This document shows, piece after piece, positions 1-15,600 of a DNA stretch of 64,000 nt (the first letter of the stretch is position 1; every line of letters starts with the position of its first letter). Below the pieces are notes generated by a model. It saw only the letters and a program-made list of their open reading frames with translations, was not told where the DNA came from and searched no databases. Origin of the DNA: Delphinapterus leucas (Eukaryota; Chordata; Mammalia; Artiodactyla; Monodontidae); contig NW_022098057.1 of assembly GCF_002288925.2 (NCBI RefSeq), positions 66,402,193-66,466,192 of the forward strand. The letters are read 5' to 3'. A program made the position numbers and the translations under genes.

Positions 1-1209
1 AGCATGGAGTTTTCCTTTTTTTTTTAATATTTGCATTAAAAAAATTTTTAAGCCTGGCTTCCTGGGTTCATTGGATCACTATAATTTAGTGGTCATTCAT
101 TAATTGGTCAGGAAATTTCCTTAAAAGCCTTGATTTCCATCTTTTGCCAAAGGCACACCTTTGAACTTCAGGCAGTTTATAAGCCAGCTTTAGCTTTCAC
201 TTCTTGCTTGGGTATGGACTCAAGGTCAGCCAGCGGTAAATGACAGTGGTCTTTTCCTATCCCAGTTCTATCCTGGAAATGTGTACAACCTTTTGCCTAT
301 GCGTAGCCTTCTAGATCTGCAGGAATACGTTGAAGCTTTGTAAAGTCCCCTGTGATTATCTAATTCATTACTACCTTCTTTTAATGTTTTGGGGGGAATG
401 CTGGGTTTTTGTTTACCACAACAGAAATCACAGCCTTAAACATCCATGATGTTTCAGGGTGATTGCTATACTTTTTACTAATGCCCAGGAGATAGGGCTT
501 TTTTTCCCTTCCTACTGAAATGAGCTGTGAGTCATGTCAAACAGCCACATATCTTGGAAACAGAGTTCAATGGAAAAATTCACTGCTAATGGGGGTTGGG
601 TCCTATAATTGAGATCCAAAAGAGGTTAGCGCTCCCCATTGGCTGTGAGTCTATCAGTTTTCCAGAGCTACTGCACCTGAGAGATGGGGTAGGAGGGAAA
701 CTGAAAGGCCATGGGAATAGACCCAAGTTGAAACACCACAAGCAATGCTCTCTTACAGAGGTTCAGTAATTTTTCTTGAATAAAGGATTTTTCAATTTAT
801 TCTGTTTCGTTGGTTAATTTCCTGAATGCTGAAATAGTTAATTTCAGTGTTTCGACAGTAATTTCATTATTTTTCTGGGAGGACAACTTACTCAGGTCCT
901 CATGTTGCCATTCTGGAAGTCCATCTCCTCTGCTGTATTTAATGTCTCTGCTGACTATTGCGAGGAAATTAGTGATTAACCATGGTTTGGAGGGAAGGAT
1001 ACATACTTCTAGGCTTTGATTTTTGCTTCACTCTCAGCTTGTGTAACTTTTTGCTTGTGTTAGAAAGAGAAAGAAACAGAATGAAAAATACCCTTTAAAC
1101 CTGCAAGGGAAAGACGGCAAATTTCATCGTGGGACCAGCAATTGTTTATGAAACTGAGCTTCCAGGCTATAAACGCTAAATTATGAGAGGTTAGAAATAT
1201 TTTAGTTTT
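1..1209. other. Unassigned intergenic sequence
   Basis: I recognise no exon, RNA gene or interspersed repeat here. The open frames are short (69 codons at most) and have no recognisable motif. Very old repeats could be present below what can be seen by eye. Confidence 0.5.
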
Positions 1210-1221
1210 AAAAGTCTCCCT

Positions 1222-1634
1222 CGGGGCTTCCCTGGTGGAGAAGAATCCGCCTGCCAATGCAAGTGACACGGGTTCGAGCCCTGGTCCGGGAAGATCCCAC
1301 ATGCCATGGAGCAGCATGTGCAACATGTCAACATAAGCCCGTGCACCACAACTACTGAGCCTGTGCTCTAGAGCTCACGAGCCACAACTACTAAGCCCGT
1401 ATGCCACAACTACTGAGCCCACGAGCCACAACTACTGAAGCCCGTGAGCCACAACTACTGAAGCCTCCGCGCCTAGACCCTGTGCTCCGCAACAAGAGAA
1501 GCCACCGCAATGAGAAGCCTGCGCACCTCAACAAAGAGTAGCCCCTGCCTGCAGGAGCTAGGGAAAGCCCGCACACAGCAACCAAGACCCGACGCAGCCA
1601 AAAATAAATAAACAAATTAATTAATTAATTTAAA
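1222..1634 (+). mobile_element. CHR-1-like tRNA-derived SINE with box A region deleted
   Basis: The element opens with the cetartiodactyl SINE head (gggcttccctggtgg). It has the Pol III box B (cgggttcgagccc, about 1268-1280), then repeated 'cacaactactgagcc' units, and ends in a tail built of aaataaat units. It is flanked by an imperfect target-site duplication: aaaagtctccct at 1210-1221 and aaaagtttccct at 1635-1646 (11 of 12 match). Compared with the copy at 21.9 kb, the tract with gcgcagtggttggga just after the head is missing, so the box A region is damaged. It encodes no protein; open frames across it are accidental. The duplication fixes both ends. Confidence 0.9.
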
Positions 1635-1646
1635 AAAAGTTTCCCT

Positions 1647-2598
1647 TTGTTCTCTTTCCTCTGCATATGTATGGAATTTTTTTTGCATTCTTTCCTGATC
1701 TCCTCTGGTTAATTTGCTTGCTTTACAATAAGGTTAAACTCGCTTGCAAATGCAGACCTTGATAACAGAAGTGCTCATTCTGGTACCGAACAATATGAGA
1801 CAAGAAAAAAGAGATGGGCCAACAAGAAGGGATCATTTGAACTTGGAAAATGTGAGAAAATAAATTGGCCTAGAAATGCAATTGAGCCTACTCTTTCCCA
1901 TACTTAAGTCTGGTGTAGGAAGTTCTCTGGAATTATAATAGAAAATTAATATCATATTGATGTTATATACATGTTAACATATCATTATGCTTATGTAGAC
2001 TTAAGTATACTTAAGCCTAACGGTAACAAATTGTATATAGCTCTCATACCATATTGTGGTCTCAATCCTTATTTTTTCTCTATTTATAATGTATTGAGGT
2101 AAAGAACATTTCTGTATGTTTATAGAACCATTTTTGACACATTTTATTTTCTCAATCAGTGGCAGATAAATAAATTAGGTGGACACCTTCAAACTACTCA
2201 ATCATGATTCTGATAGAGAATAAACCTTTATTCATTTTGGTTAACATATTTTTGAGGGCACTCAGCAAAATTCCATAATTATGTTACCAAATGGCCAATT
2301 TAAACACTATGTGGTCACAAACATACACCTGATGTAGTGTCACATTTCCTCACAGCTTATTTGATTCTCTCTTCCTATAAAGTCATCTAACACTTTGCCT
2401 CTGTTGTGCACTTACATGTCCAAGATAATTACATCCACATACTAATTGTAAAGACCATGTGTGTCTTATTTCTCAACGAACCCTAGGACATATGACCCAA
2501 TGCACACTGAATAATGATTTTCAATTATTGCAATGGATATGATTATCATATACCTATTTAGATACTGTTAGATACTTTCTCCAATATAATGTAATTTA
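1647..2598. other. Unassigned AT-rich intergenic sequence
   Basis: I recognise nothing coding or repeat-derived in this stretch between the SINE and the Tigger-type fossil. Confidence 0.45.
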
Positions 2599-2944
2599 CA
2601 GTTGTCCCTGGTATCCTCTGGGACTGGTCCTAGGACCCACCCCACCCCACGACAGATACCAAAATCTGAGGATGCCATTATATAAAATTATGCATAGTAT
2701 TTGCATATAGCTTATTCACATTCTCCCCTATACTTTAAATCATCTCTACGTTATTTATAATACTTAATACAATGTAAATGTTTCATAAATAGTAGTAAAT
2801 ACAATATGAATCTTATATAGATAGTTACCAGTGCATGGTATATTCAAGTTTTGCTTTTTGAAATATTCTGGAATTTTTAAAAAATATTTTTGATCCAAGG
2901 ATGGTTGAATCCATGGATGCAGAAGCTGTAGATATGGGGGACTG
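2599..2944 (+). mobile_element. TcMar-Tigger-type non-autonomous DNA transposon (MITE) fossil
   Basis: The left end (cagttgtccctggtatcc) and right end (gatatgggggactg) form a degraded inverted repeat. The inner sequence (gatgccattatataaaat, tttaaatcatctctacg, gttgaatccatggatgc) is the pattern of Tigger-derived MITEs. A TA precedes the left end at 2597-2598, as expected for TA-targeting Tc1/mariner elements; the right-hand TA has mutated to AT. There is no transposase frame. The superfamily call is firm; the exact subfamily is not settled by eye. Confidence 0.75.
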
Positions 2945-2977
2945 ATTGTATTTGTAATCAGAAACTTACAGAGTTGT

Positions 2978-3991
2978 TTTAACTTTTTCCCAGGCTTTAT
3001 TGAGGTATGACTGACATAGAATATTGTATATGTTTAAGGTATACAAGGTGTTGATTTGATTCATTTATACATTGCAAAATGATTACTACCACAGCATTAG
3101 TTAACACCTCCATCCAGGCACACAATTACCATTTCTTTTTTGTGGTAAGAACATTATAAAGATTTACTCTCAGCAACATTCAAGTATGTAATACATTATT
3201 ATTAGCTATAATCACCAGGCTGTACAATAGATCCCCAGAACTTGATAATCTTATAAATGAAAGTTTGTACCCTTTGACTGATATCTTCCCATTTCACCCA
3301 ACCCCTAGCCCGTAGTAACCACCACACTACTGTCAGTTTCTCTGGGTTTGGTTGTATTAGATCCTACATATAAGTGATATACAGTATTTGTCTTTCTCTG
3401 ACATATTTCACTTCGCATAATACCTTCAAATTTTATTCAAGTTGTTACAAACGGCAGGATTTCCTTCTTTCCCATGGCTGAATAGTATTCCATTGTACAT
3501 ATATCCTACTGCTTTTTTATCTATTCATCTGTTGACAGATACTTACATCGCTTCCAATTGGCTTTCACAGATGATTCTGCAAGGTACACTGGGTTGTAGA
3601 TATCTCTATGAGATATTGATTTCAATTCCTTTGGATATATACCCAGAAGTGGGATTGCTGGATCACATGGTAGTTCTATTTTTAAAAAAATTTTTAGGAA
3701 TATTGATACTGTTTTTCCATAAATGTCTGTACCAATGTACATTCCCACCAACAGTGCACAACAGCTCCCTTTTCTCCATATTCTCCACAACACTTTTATC
3801 TTTTTATTGCTAGCCATTCGAACAGGTGTGAGGGGATATCCCACTGTGATTTCGATTTGCATTTCTCTGATGATTAGTGATGTTGAGCACCTTTTCTTGT
3901 ACCTGATGGCCATTTGAATGTCTTCTTTGGAAAACTGTCTATTCAGGTCCCATGCCCAGGATTTAATCGAGGTTTTGTTTTTGTTTCTGCA
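2978..3991 (-). mobile_element. Old L1 fragment: 3' UTR and ORF2 C-terminal end (part 1 of a split element)
   Basis: The plus strand reads as antisense L1. It starts with the 3' UTR (ggctttattgaggtatgac) and passes into the ORF2 C-terminal region (gaatagtattccattgtac; ccagaagtgggattgctgga). It breaks off at about 3991-4001, where the younger L1 begins. The same element resumes at 11,456 with the next expected consensus sequence, so this is one old L1 interrupted by the younger insertion. It is diverged and encodes no usable frame. Confidence 0.85.
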
Positions 3992-4013
3992 ATTGACTTT
4001 TTTTTCTTTTTTT

Positions 4014-4375
4014 AACATCTTTATTGGAGTATAATTGCTCTACAATGGTGTGTTAGTTTCTGCTTTATAACAAAGTGAATCAGCCATATATATACATATA
4101 TCCCTATACCTCCTCCCTCTTGCATCTCACTCCCACCCTCCCTATCCCATCCTTCTAGGTGGTAACAAAGCACTGAGCTGATCTCCCTGTGCTATGTGGC
4201 TGCTTCCCAGTAGCTACCAATTTTACATTTGGTAGTGTATATATGTCCATGTCACTCTCTCACTCATGCCAGCTTACCTTTCCCCCACCCCGTATCCTCA
4301 AGTCCATTCTCATGTCCGCATCTTCATTCCTTCCTGTCCTGCCCCTAGGTTATTCAGAACCTTTTTTTTTTTTTT
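4014..4375 (-). other. L1 3' UTR
   Basis: This lies between the ORF2 stop at 4376 and the tail. It contains the standard L1 3'-end text in antisense (tttattggagtataattgc at the end; aatcagccatatatatac). The plus-strand L1 ending near 41.44 kb carries the same 3' UTR in sense, so the two elements are related. A T-run at about 4362-4375 interrupts it. Confidence 0.85.
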
Positions 4376-8156
<3,781 letters not shown>

Positions 8157-8409
8157 TTTCTTAATTGTTTTGGGTTGGTTATTGTAGGTCTTTTCCTTCT
8201 CTTGTGTTTCCTGCCTAGAGAAGTTCCTTTAGCATTTGTTGTAAAGCTGGTTTGGTGGTGCTGANNNNNNNNNNNNNNNNNNNNNNNNNNNNNNNNNNNN
8301 NNNNNNNNNNNNNNNNNNNNNNNNNNNNNNNNNNNNNNNNNNNNNNNNNNNNNNNNNNNNNNNNTTGTGTTTGTTATTGTAGGTCTTTTCCTTCTCTTGT
8401 GTTTCCTGC
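8157..8409 (-). other. L1 inter-ORF spacer, inflated by an assembly gap
   Basis: The distance from the ORF1 stop (8410-8412) to the ORF2 ATG (8156) is 253 bp as assembled. It shrinks to about 58 bp if the 100 Ns and the repeated gap edge are removed, which is close to the usual L1 spacer. This supports the view that the extra 195 bp is not real. Confidence 0.8.
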
Positions 8410-8459
8410 CTAGAGAAGTTCCTTTAGCATTTGTTGTAAAGCTGGTTTGGTGGTGCTGA
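8178..8459 (+). repeat. Direct 87-bp duplication flanking the gap (probable assembly artefact)
   Basis: 8178-8264 and 8373-8459 are identical over 87 bp, at a constant offset of 195. The first copy ends exactly at the first N; the second begins a few bases after the last N. This is what two unmerged overlapping contig ends look like. Confidence 0.9.
8265..8364. other. Assembly gap (100 N)
   Basis: Exactly 100 Ns, a conventional placeholder for a gap of unknown size. The bases on either side repeat each other (see the repeat entry), so the true missing length may be zero. Confidence 0.98.
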
Positions 8460-9300
8460 ATTCTCTTAGCTTTTGCTTGTCTGTAAAGGTTTTAATTTCT
8501 CCATTGAATCTGAATGAGATCCTTGCTGTGTAGAGTAATCTTGGTTGTAGGTTTTTCCCTTTCATCACTTTAAATATGTCCTGCCACTCCCTTCTGGCTT
8601 GCAGAGTTTCTGCTGAAATATCAGCTGTTAACCTTATGGGGATTTCCTTGTATGTTATTTGTTGGTTTTCCCTTGCTGCTTTTAATATATTTTCTTTGTA
8701 TTTAATTTTTGATAGTTTGTCTAATATGTGTCTTGGCATGTTTCCCCTTGGATTTACCCTGTATGGGACTCTCTGCCCTTCCCGGACTTGATTGACTATT
8801 TCCTTTCTCATATTAGGGAAGTTTTCAACTATAATCTCTTCAAATATTTTCTCAGCCCCTTTCTTTTTCTCTTCTTCTTCTGGGACCCCTATAATTCCAA
8901 TGTTGGTATGTTTAATGTTGTTCCACAGGTCTCTGAGACTGTCCTCAGTTTTTTCCATCTTTTTTCTTTATTCTGCTCTGTGGTAGTTATTACCACTATT
9001 TTATCTTCCAGGTCACTTATCCATTCTTCTGTCTCAGTTATTCTGCTATTAATTCCTTCTAGAGAAGTTTAAATTTCATTTATTGTGTTGTTTATCATTG
9101 TTTGTTTGCTCTTTAGTTCTTCTATGTCCTTGTTAAACATTTCTTGTATTTTCTCCATTCTATTTCCAAGATTTTGTATCAACTTTACTATCATTACTCT
9201 GAATTCTTTTTCATGTAGACTGCCTATTTCCTCTTCATTTGTTTGGTCTGGTGGGTTTTTGCCTTGTTCCTTCATATGTTGTGTTTCTCTGTCTTCTCAT
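8410..9300 (-). pseudogene. L1 ORF1 (RNA-binding protein), broken
   Basis: ORF1p is the L1 RNA chaperone that coats L1 RNA as a trimer. The frame covers about 296 codons (human ORF1p is 338). The likely start is the ATG at 9298-9300. A frameshift about nine codons in moves the reading to the frame opening at 9275. That 68-codon piece (9069-9275) is rich in E, K and Q and resembles the coiled-coil region (MEKIQEMFNKDIEELKSKQ). A stop near 9069 separates it from the RRM plus C-terminal part at 8410-8958 (182 codons, with PRHILDKL and ISAETLQARREW). The frame ends in TAG at 8410-8412. At least two lesions make this a pseudogene copy. The family assignment is secure from the C-terminal part and from its place upstream of ORF2. 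Confidence 0.9.
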
Positions 9301-11455
9301 TTTGCTTAACTTACTGTGTTTGGGGTCTCCTCTTCGCAGGCTGCAGGTTCGTAGTTCCCATTGTTTTGGTGTCTGCCCCCAGTGGCTAAGGTTGGTTCAG
9401 TGGGTTGTGTAGGCTTCCTGGTGGAGGGGACTGATGCCGGTGTTCTACTGGATGAGGCTGGATCTTTTCTTTCTGGTGGGCAGGACCACGTCTGGTGGTG
9501 CATTTCGGGCTGTTTGTGACCTCATTATGATTTCAGGCAGCCTCTCTGGTAATGGGTGGGGTTGTGTTCCTGTCTTGGTAGTTGTTTGGCATAGGGTGTC
9601 CAGCACTGTAGCTTCCTGGTCAGTGAGTGGAGCTGGGTCTCAGCACTGAGATAGAGATCTCTGGGAGAGCTTCTGCTGTTTGATATTACATGGAGCCAGG
9701 TGGTCTCTGGTGGACAAATGTCCTGAACCTGGCTCTCCCACCTCAGAGGCACAGGCATGACATCCAGCCAGAGCATCAAGACCTTGTCATCCACATGGCT
9801 CAGAAGAAATGGGAGGAAAAAAAGAAAGGAAGAAAGAAAAAATTAAGTAAAATAAAATGAAAAGTCATTAAAATAAAAAAATATTAAACATAAAAATAAT
9901 TTAAAATTTAAAAAAAAGAAAGAAAGAAAGAAGAGAGCAACCAAACCAGAAAACAAATCCACCAATGATAAGAAGTGTTAAAAACTATACTGAAAAAAAA
10001 AGAAAAGAAAAACATGGGCAGACAGAACCCTAGAACAAATGGTAAAAGCAAAGCTATACAGACAAACTCACACAAAGAAACATACACAGTATCAAAAAGA
10101 GAAAAAGGAAAAAAAATATATATATACATTAATAAAAAAGGAAGAGAGCAACAAAATCAATAAACAAATTTACCAATGATAATAAACTCTAAATACTAAA
10201 TTAAGATAAAGTTAAAACCAGACACAAATTATTTGCAGAATGCAAACCCCAAGTCTCCAGTTGCTCCTAAAGTCCACCACGTCAATTTTGGGATGATTCG
10301 TTGTCTATTCAGGTATTCCAGACATGCAGGGTACATCAAGTTGATTGTGGAGATTTAAGCCGCTGCTCCTGAGGCTGCTGGGAGAGATTTCCCTTTCTCT
10401 TCTTTGTTTGCACAGCTCCTGGTGTTCAGCTTTGGATTTGGCCCCTTCTCTGCGTGTAGGTAACCTGAGGGTGTCTGTTCCCTGCCCAGACAGGAGGGGG
10501 TTAAAGGAGCAGCTGATTCGGGGGCTCTGGCTCACTCAGGCCCAGCGGGAGGGAGGGGTACAGAATGCGAGGCGAGCCTGCGTCGGCAGAGGCCAGCGTG
10601 CTGCTGCACCAGCCTGAGGTGTGCCATGTGTTCGTTCTCCCGGGGAAGTTGTCCCTGGATCACAGGACACTGGCAGTGGCGGGCTGCACAGGCTCCTGGG
10701 AGGGGAGGTGTGGATAGTGACCTGTGCTTGCACACAGACTTATTGGTGGCTGCAGCAGCAGCCTTAGAGTCTCATGCCCTTCTCTGCTGTCCGTGCCCGT
10801 CTTTGGAGCATGTTTAGGCGGTGCTCTGAATCCCCTCTCCTCTCGCACCCCGAAGCAATGGTCTCTTGCCTCTTAGGCAGGTCCAGACTTTTCCTGGACT
10901 CCCTCCCGGCTAGCTGTGGCGCACTAGCCCCCTTCAGGCTGTGTTCCCAGAGCCAACCCCAGTCCTCTCCCTGGGATCTGACCTCCGAAGCCCGAGCCTC
11001 AGCTCCCAGCCCCGCCCGCCCCGGCGGGTGATCAGACAAGCCTCTCCGGCTGGTGAGTGCTGGTCGGCACCTATCCTTTCTGTGCGGGAATCTCTCCGCT
11101 TTGCCCTCCGCACCCCTGTTGCTGCGCTCTCCTCCGCGGCTCCGAAGCTTCCCCCCTCCGCCACCTGCAGTCCCTGCGTGCAAAGGGGCTTCCTAGTGTG
11201 TGGAAACCTTTCCTCCTTCACAGCTCCCTCCCCGAGGTGCAGGTCCTGTCCTTTTTCTTTTGTCTCTTTTTTCTTTTCCCCTACCCAGGTACGGGGGGAG
11301 TTTCTTGCCTTTTGGGAGGTCTGAGGTCTTCTGCCAGCATTCAGTAGGTGTTCTGTAGAAACTGTTCCACATGTAGATGTATTTCTGATGTATTTGCAGG
11401 GAGGAAGATGATCTGCATGTCTTACTCCTCTGCCATCCTGAAGGTCTCCTCTGCT
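9301..11455 (-). promoter_or_regulatory. L1 5' UTR / internal promoter region
   Basis: This lies between the ORF1 ATG and the target-site duplication at 11456, so it must be the element's 5' UTR, where L1 keeps its Pol II promoter. It has three compositional zones: 9301-9790 of mixed composition, an A-rich plus-strand block at 9797-10240, and a GC- and CpG-rich block at about 10340-11250 (for example ccccgcccgccccggcggg near 11010). The long open frames on both strands of the GC block, up to 194 codons, come from base composition and have no recognisable domain. Promoter activity is inferred from L1 biology. Confidence 0.75.
9797..10240 (+). repeat. A-rich block with an internal diverged duplication inside the L1 5' UTR
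   Basis: This stretch is dominated by A and AAAG/AAAT units. The segment starting 'agagagcaaccaaaccag' at about 9933 recurs in altered form at about 10143 ('agagagcaacaaaatcaa'). Both copies continue with 'aaacaaat..accaatgataa', giving a unit length of about 210 bp. Confidence 0.6.
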
Positions 11456-12670
11456 ATTGACTTTTATGTGTTCTTTATATATTTGGAGATTAACTGTTAT
11501 CAGATACAAGATTTGCAAATATGTTCTCCCATTCTGTAAGTTACCTTTTAATTTTGTTGATTGTTTCTTTCACTGTGCAGAGATTTTTTTATTTGATGTG
11601 ATCCCACTTATTTATTTTTGCTTTTGTTGCTTGTGCTTTTTGTGTCAAATCCAGGAAATTACTGCTAAGACCAATGTCAAAGAGATTTTCCTTATGTTCC
11701 CTTCTAGGAGTTTTATAGTTTCAGGTCTTGCATTTAAGGCCTTATGATTTATGGTTTCAGGTCTTATGATTAAGTCTTTAATCCATTTTGAGTTAATTTT
11801 TGTGAGTGGTGTAAGATAAAGGATCAGTTTCATTTTCTTGCTTGTGATTATCCAATTTCCCCAACTCCAGTTATTGAAGAGATGATCCTCTCTCCATTGT
11901 GTGTTTTTGGCCCCCTTATCAAATATTAGTTGACATATACAGGAGGGTTTATTTCTGGGTTCCATTGGTCTAGTGTCTATTTTTATGCCAACATAATATT
12001 ATTTTGATTACTATAGTTTTGCAGTATAGTTTGAAATTAGGAATTGTGAGGCCTCTGGCTTTATTCCTTTTTCTCAGGATTGCTTTGGCTTTTGGGGTTT
12101 TTTGTGGCTCCATACAGATTTTAGGAATGTTTTTTCTATTTCTGTGAAAAATGTCGTTGGAGTTTTGATAGGGATTTCATTGAATCTACAGATGGTTTTG
12201 TGTAATATGGACATTTAACAATATTATTTCTTCTGACTCATGAATAGGAGATAGCTTTCCATTTGTTTGTGTCTTCTTCTATTTTTTTCATCAAATCTTG
12301 TACTTTTCAGTTTATAGATTTTTTACTTCCTTGATTAAATTTATTTCTAAGTACTTTCTTATTTTTGATGTTATTGTGAATGGGATTATTTCCTTTATTT
12401 CTTTTTCTGATGTTTGTTGTTGATGTATAAGCAACTGCTTTCTGTACATTGATTTTGTATCCTGCAACTTTACTAAATATATTAACTAGTTCTAGCAATT
12501 TTGTGCTTTAGGATTTTCTATGTGTAAGATCATAGCATCTGCAAACAAAGACAATTATACATTTTTCCTTCCTATTTGGTTGCCTTTATTTTTCTTTCCT
12601 GATTGCTCTAACTAGAACTCTCAGTCCTATGTTGAATAGGAATTGTGAGAGTGAGCACGCTTGTCTTCTT
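11456..12670 (-). mobile_element. Old L1 fragment: ORF2 middle (part 2 of the split element)
   Basis: This continues the element at 2978-3991. The plus strand reads antisense L1 ORF2 (ttctttatatatttggag, gatttgcaaatatgttctccc, tttaatccattttgagtta) and stops near 12,670 in the region equivalent to the RT core (tatgttgaatagg). The repeated attgactttt is the target-site duplication of the younger L1. The fragment is diverged and non-coding. Confidence 0.85.
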
Positions 12671-15600
12671 CCTTACCTAGGGTCAGAGAGTGCTCTATAG
12701 AGCAACAAAATAGGAGGGCATTGGTGTCGAAAACCAAGTCTCTAGAACACTAAGAAACTATTTTTAATCAAATAGTTAATCCAGACAAGAAGTTTTACCA
12801 TCATATTGGTTAATGACTCATTTTGATTACTGTTAACAATAATTCATAAACTACATATAAAGTGAAAAGCTGATGATCTGCCTGAAGAAAAAAATATTCA
12901 CAAGAATATTATGTAACATTTTATTCATTCCTGTGGAAACTGATATATTATTGTGCAAGCTAGGATATATGGCCAATTTAATTACAGATAACAATTCTTT
13001 ACCCCCTCCCAGGTTCCTGCTAATAGATAAAATATAAACTAAGTCTTCTTGAGAATACTTGCCCTTACTCCTTACTCAGTAACTTCATAAGGAAGGAAGA
13101 ATGACTCATCTGATCAGTAAGATCTGGAAAACAAATGACCCTGTAGAGTTAGTCCTTTCTGATCTCTATTTTTCTAGAGACTTTGCTGGGGCACAGAAAT
13201 ATTCTCCTCTGTTACAGGCACATAGATTAGGTCCAGTTTCTGACTTCTAGCACCAGGAAAGAGAGCAGGGCAAAGTCAGCCCCTCATGTTCTATGCAAAT
13301 ATTTAGTAGAGTTTTAGCTTTGCAGAGGGGCTCTAATGAAGGCCCTGAATTCTAGAAATCTTTAAAGTGATGACAGACCCAGGCAACATTTTCTCACTTG
13401 GTTTACCAGCAATAGTGGTAATATTTTGATCCTTCTTTGAATCTTGTTGCTATTTTTCAAGTGAGTCAGAACGTGAATATCAATTCAGAGACATCTTCAT
13501 AATTGCTTCAAGGGATTTTGTTGGCAAATCTAAGAGTTATCTGTGTCCAGTGCAAAAGTCAATGATATTTACATCAGTTAAAATATGACAGGGTGAAAAA
13601 AATTCCACCTTTTTCCCTCCTTCATTTTACTTTTGTGTGTGTGTGTATGTGTGTGTGTATATATATATATTCTCCCCAATAGCCTTGATACTTGAAGGAC
13701 AGTTTGGTTATATATAAAATACTTTATAAGTAAGGTTATAAAGCACTAAATTTATAAATAAGGTTCAGACCTTATTTGAGTTAAAAAATACTGCCCAATT
13801 GCTGCTTTCTTGTCCATGTTGTTTTTCATTAATCTTTTGCCATTTTAAGTCATTTTTTTCTTTTTCTATTTTTTTTGCCTGAAGTTATTATAGGTTGCAT
13901 ATTTTTAATCTAATAATTTTACTAGGATATGTGTCTGAGTAGTTTGTTTTGATTTTAGTTTTCCAGGTACCTGATGGACCTTTCAAATATGTATATTTAA
14001 ATATTTCATTAATTCTGGAAGGTTTTATTGAATTAAAGTTTTAAGTATGCATTTTTGTCCTATTTTCTTTTTTTCAGGGTCTCCAATAAAACAAATGCTA
14101 TCTTTTCTTTGTCTGTCTTCCATTTTCATTATTTTCTTTCAGACCCTTTTTTACTTCTTTATCTTATTTTTATTGCCTTAGTTATTTTGTGCCTTTCTTC
14201 ACTTTTTTTAAATTAAATTTTCACTTAAGTGTATTCTATTTTAGGTAATTCATTCTGTATCTATAAGTTGATTCTTTATTTATTTTGCAATTTATTCTTT
14301 ATTTCTAAGATAATTGTGTCATTTTCACCCCTTTCTTTCCTGTATTTAATCAATACTATTTTCATTTTTTCCTATACTTTGTCCATTTTTTCCTTAGTGT
14401 ACTAATTTCTAATTTCAAGTGGGTTTTCATAGAGTTTACTTATTTATTTTAGTATACTTATTTTTCTTTGGCATATTTCTTACAGTTTTCTTCTGCTTTA
14501 TGGTTAAGGAGGAATTTTCCTTAATTGATGTATGTTGAGTTTTGTTTTCTGATAAATCTATTAGTCATTTCCTGATTTTTTTTCTTATGAGGAGGGTTCA
14601 AAATTCTTGACTCTCCTCTAAATACAGCAAGATCAATGTACTTTAATGAATTTTGTTTCTTCTTCTGGTGGATGGAGAAATTGTACCTCTTGAATTTTTA
14701 GTTCTCTTTTGCTTTTCAGGACCATACATTTTCTCACATTGTTTCTCTCTTCCCTTAACCACTCAGTTACCAAAAGGTGCTTCTAATTCCCCCTCTTCCA
14801 CTTTTTTCCTCCTCCAGAAGCTACAAAGTTTTATTAAGATTGCATATACTTTTAATTATCTTACCTATTTTCTGTCACATCTTCCCTGATATTTTTTAGT
14901 ATTTTTATACTTAGGGTGAATTTGTCTTCCTGACAGTGGTTTTAGATCAAACATAGGTCCTATTGCTTACTTCCTTCTCCATTCCCTGCATTTTTCTCAA
15001 TTTGCCTTTGCTTGCCTCAAAGATTGGCACTGGGTGGGAGCATTAGAGATAACATGCCAGAACTTGGCATTTTCCTATCTTTACTTTTAGGTAATTTGGT
15101 GTTTGAGCATCTTTTGTCTTGAAGTTACTGAGCTTTTTTGGTGGTGTTGTATTTTCCCTCCTTGTTCCCTATTTCTGGAGAAAATAGTTAGATGGAGGGA
15201 TCTAGGCAGTCATCATTGTCTTCAGCTATTTGGAAGATCTTATATGATAACAGTTCATATTTGAATGCTTAAAAATTCAAAATTTATTAAGGGAAAGGAG
15301 TTAAGAAACTTAAGATTATTTAAAAGGGGGGACAAAATCATACCTCTTGAAAAAGACAAGGCAGCACTATTCCTAGAATTGTTATATAGCTTCGATTTTT
15401 CATTACTGTTAGAATGACTCAAACATTTTCCAAACAAAAGAAAAATACAAAAGCTTTAAAATACTGATGAAGTGTCTTTCTGTTTGAATATACTTAACAG
15501 AGATAGCTGGAGGAAACTCTATCAAGTCTAATATCTTTATTAAGAAGCAACCACAATAGACCAAGTCTATTAGATTGCCCCCAAACTGAACATTCAACAT

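Noticed and set aside
1222..1634. tRNA gene
   Set aside because: The tRNA-like box B belongs to a tRNA-derived SINE; no cloverleaf is intact and target-site duplications flank the element. The same applies to the other SINEs.
10764..11518. Open frames up to 194 codons on both strands in GC-rich DNA
   Set aside because: They lie in the CpG-rich L1 5' UTR, where stop codons are rare by composition; no domain or motif is visible and the frames overlap on both strands.
13790..14900. T-rich tract as a defined ancient LINE
   Set aside because: Similarity to old L1/HAL1 antisense is too weak to claim by eye; a profile search of this interval would decide.
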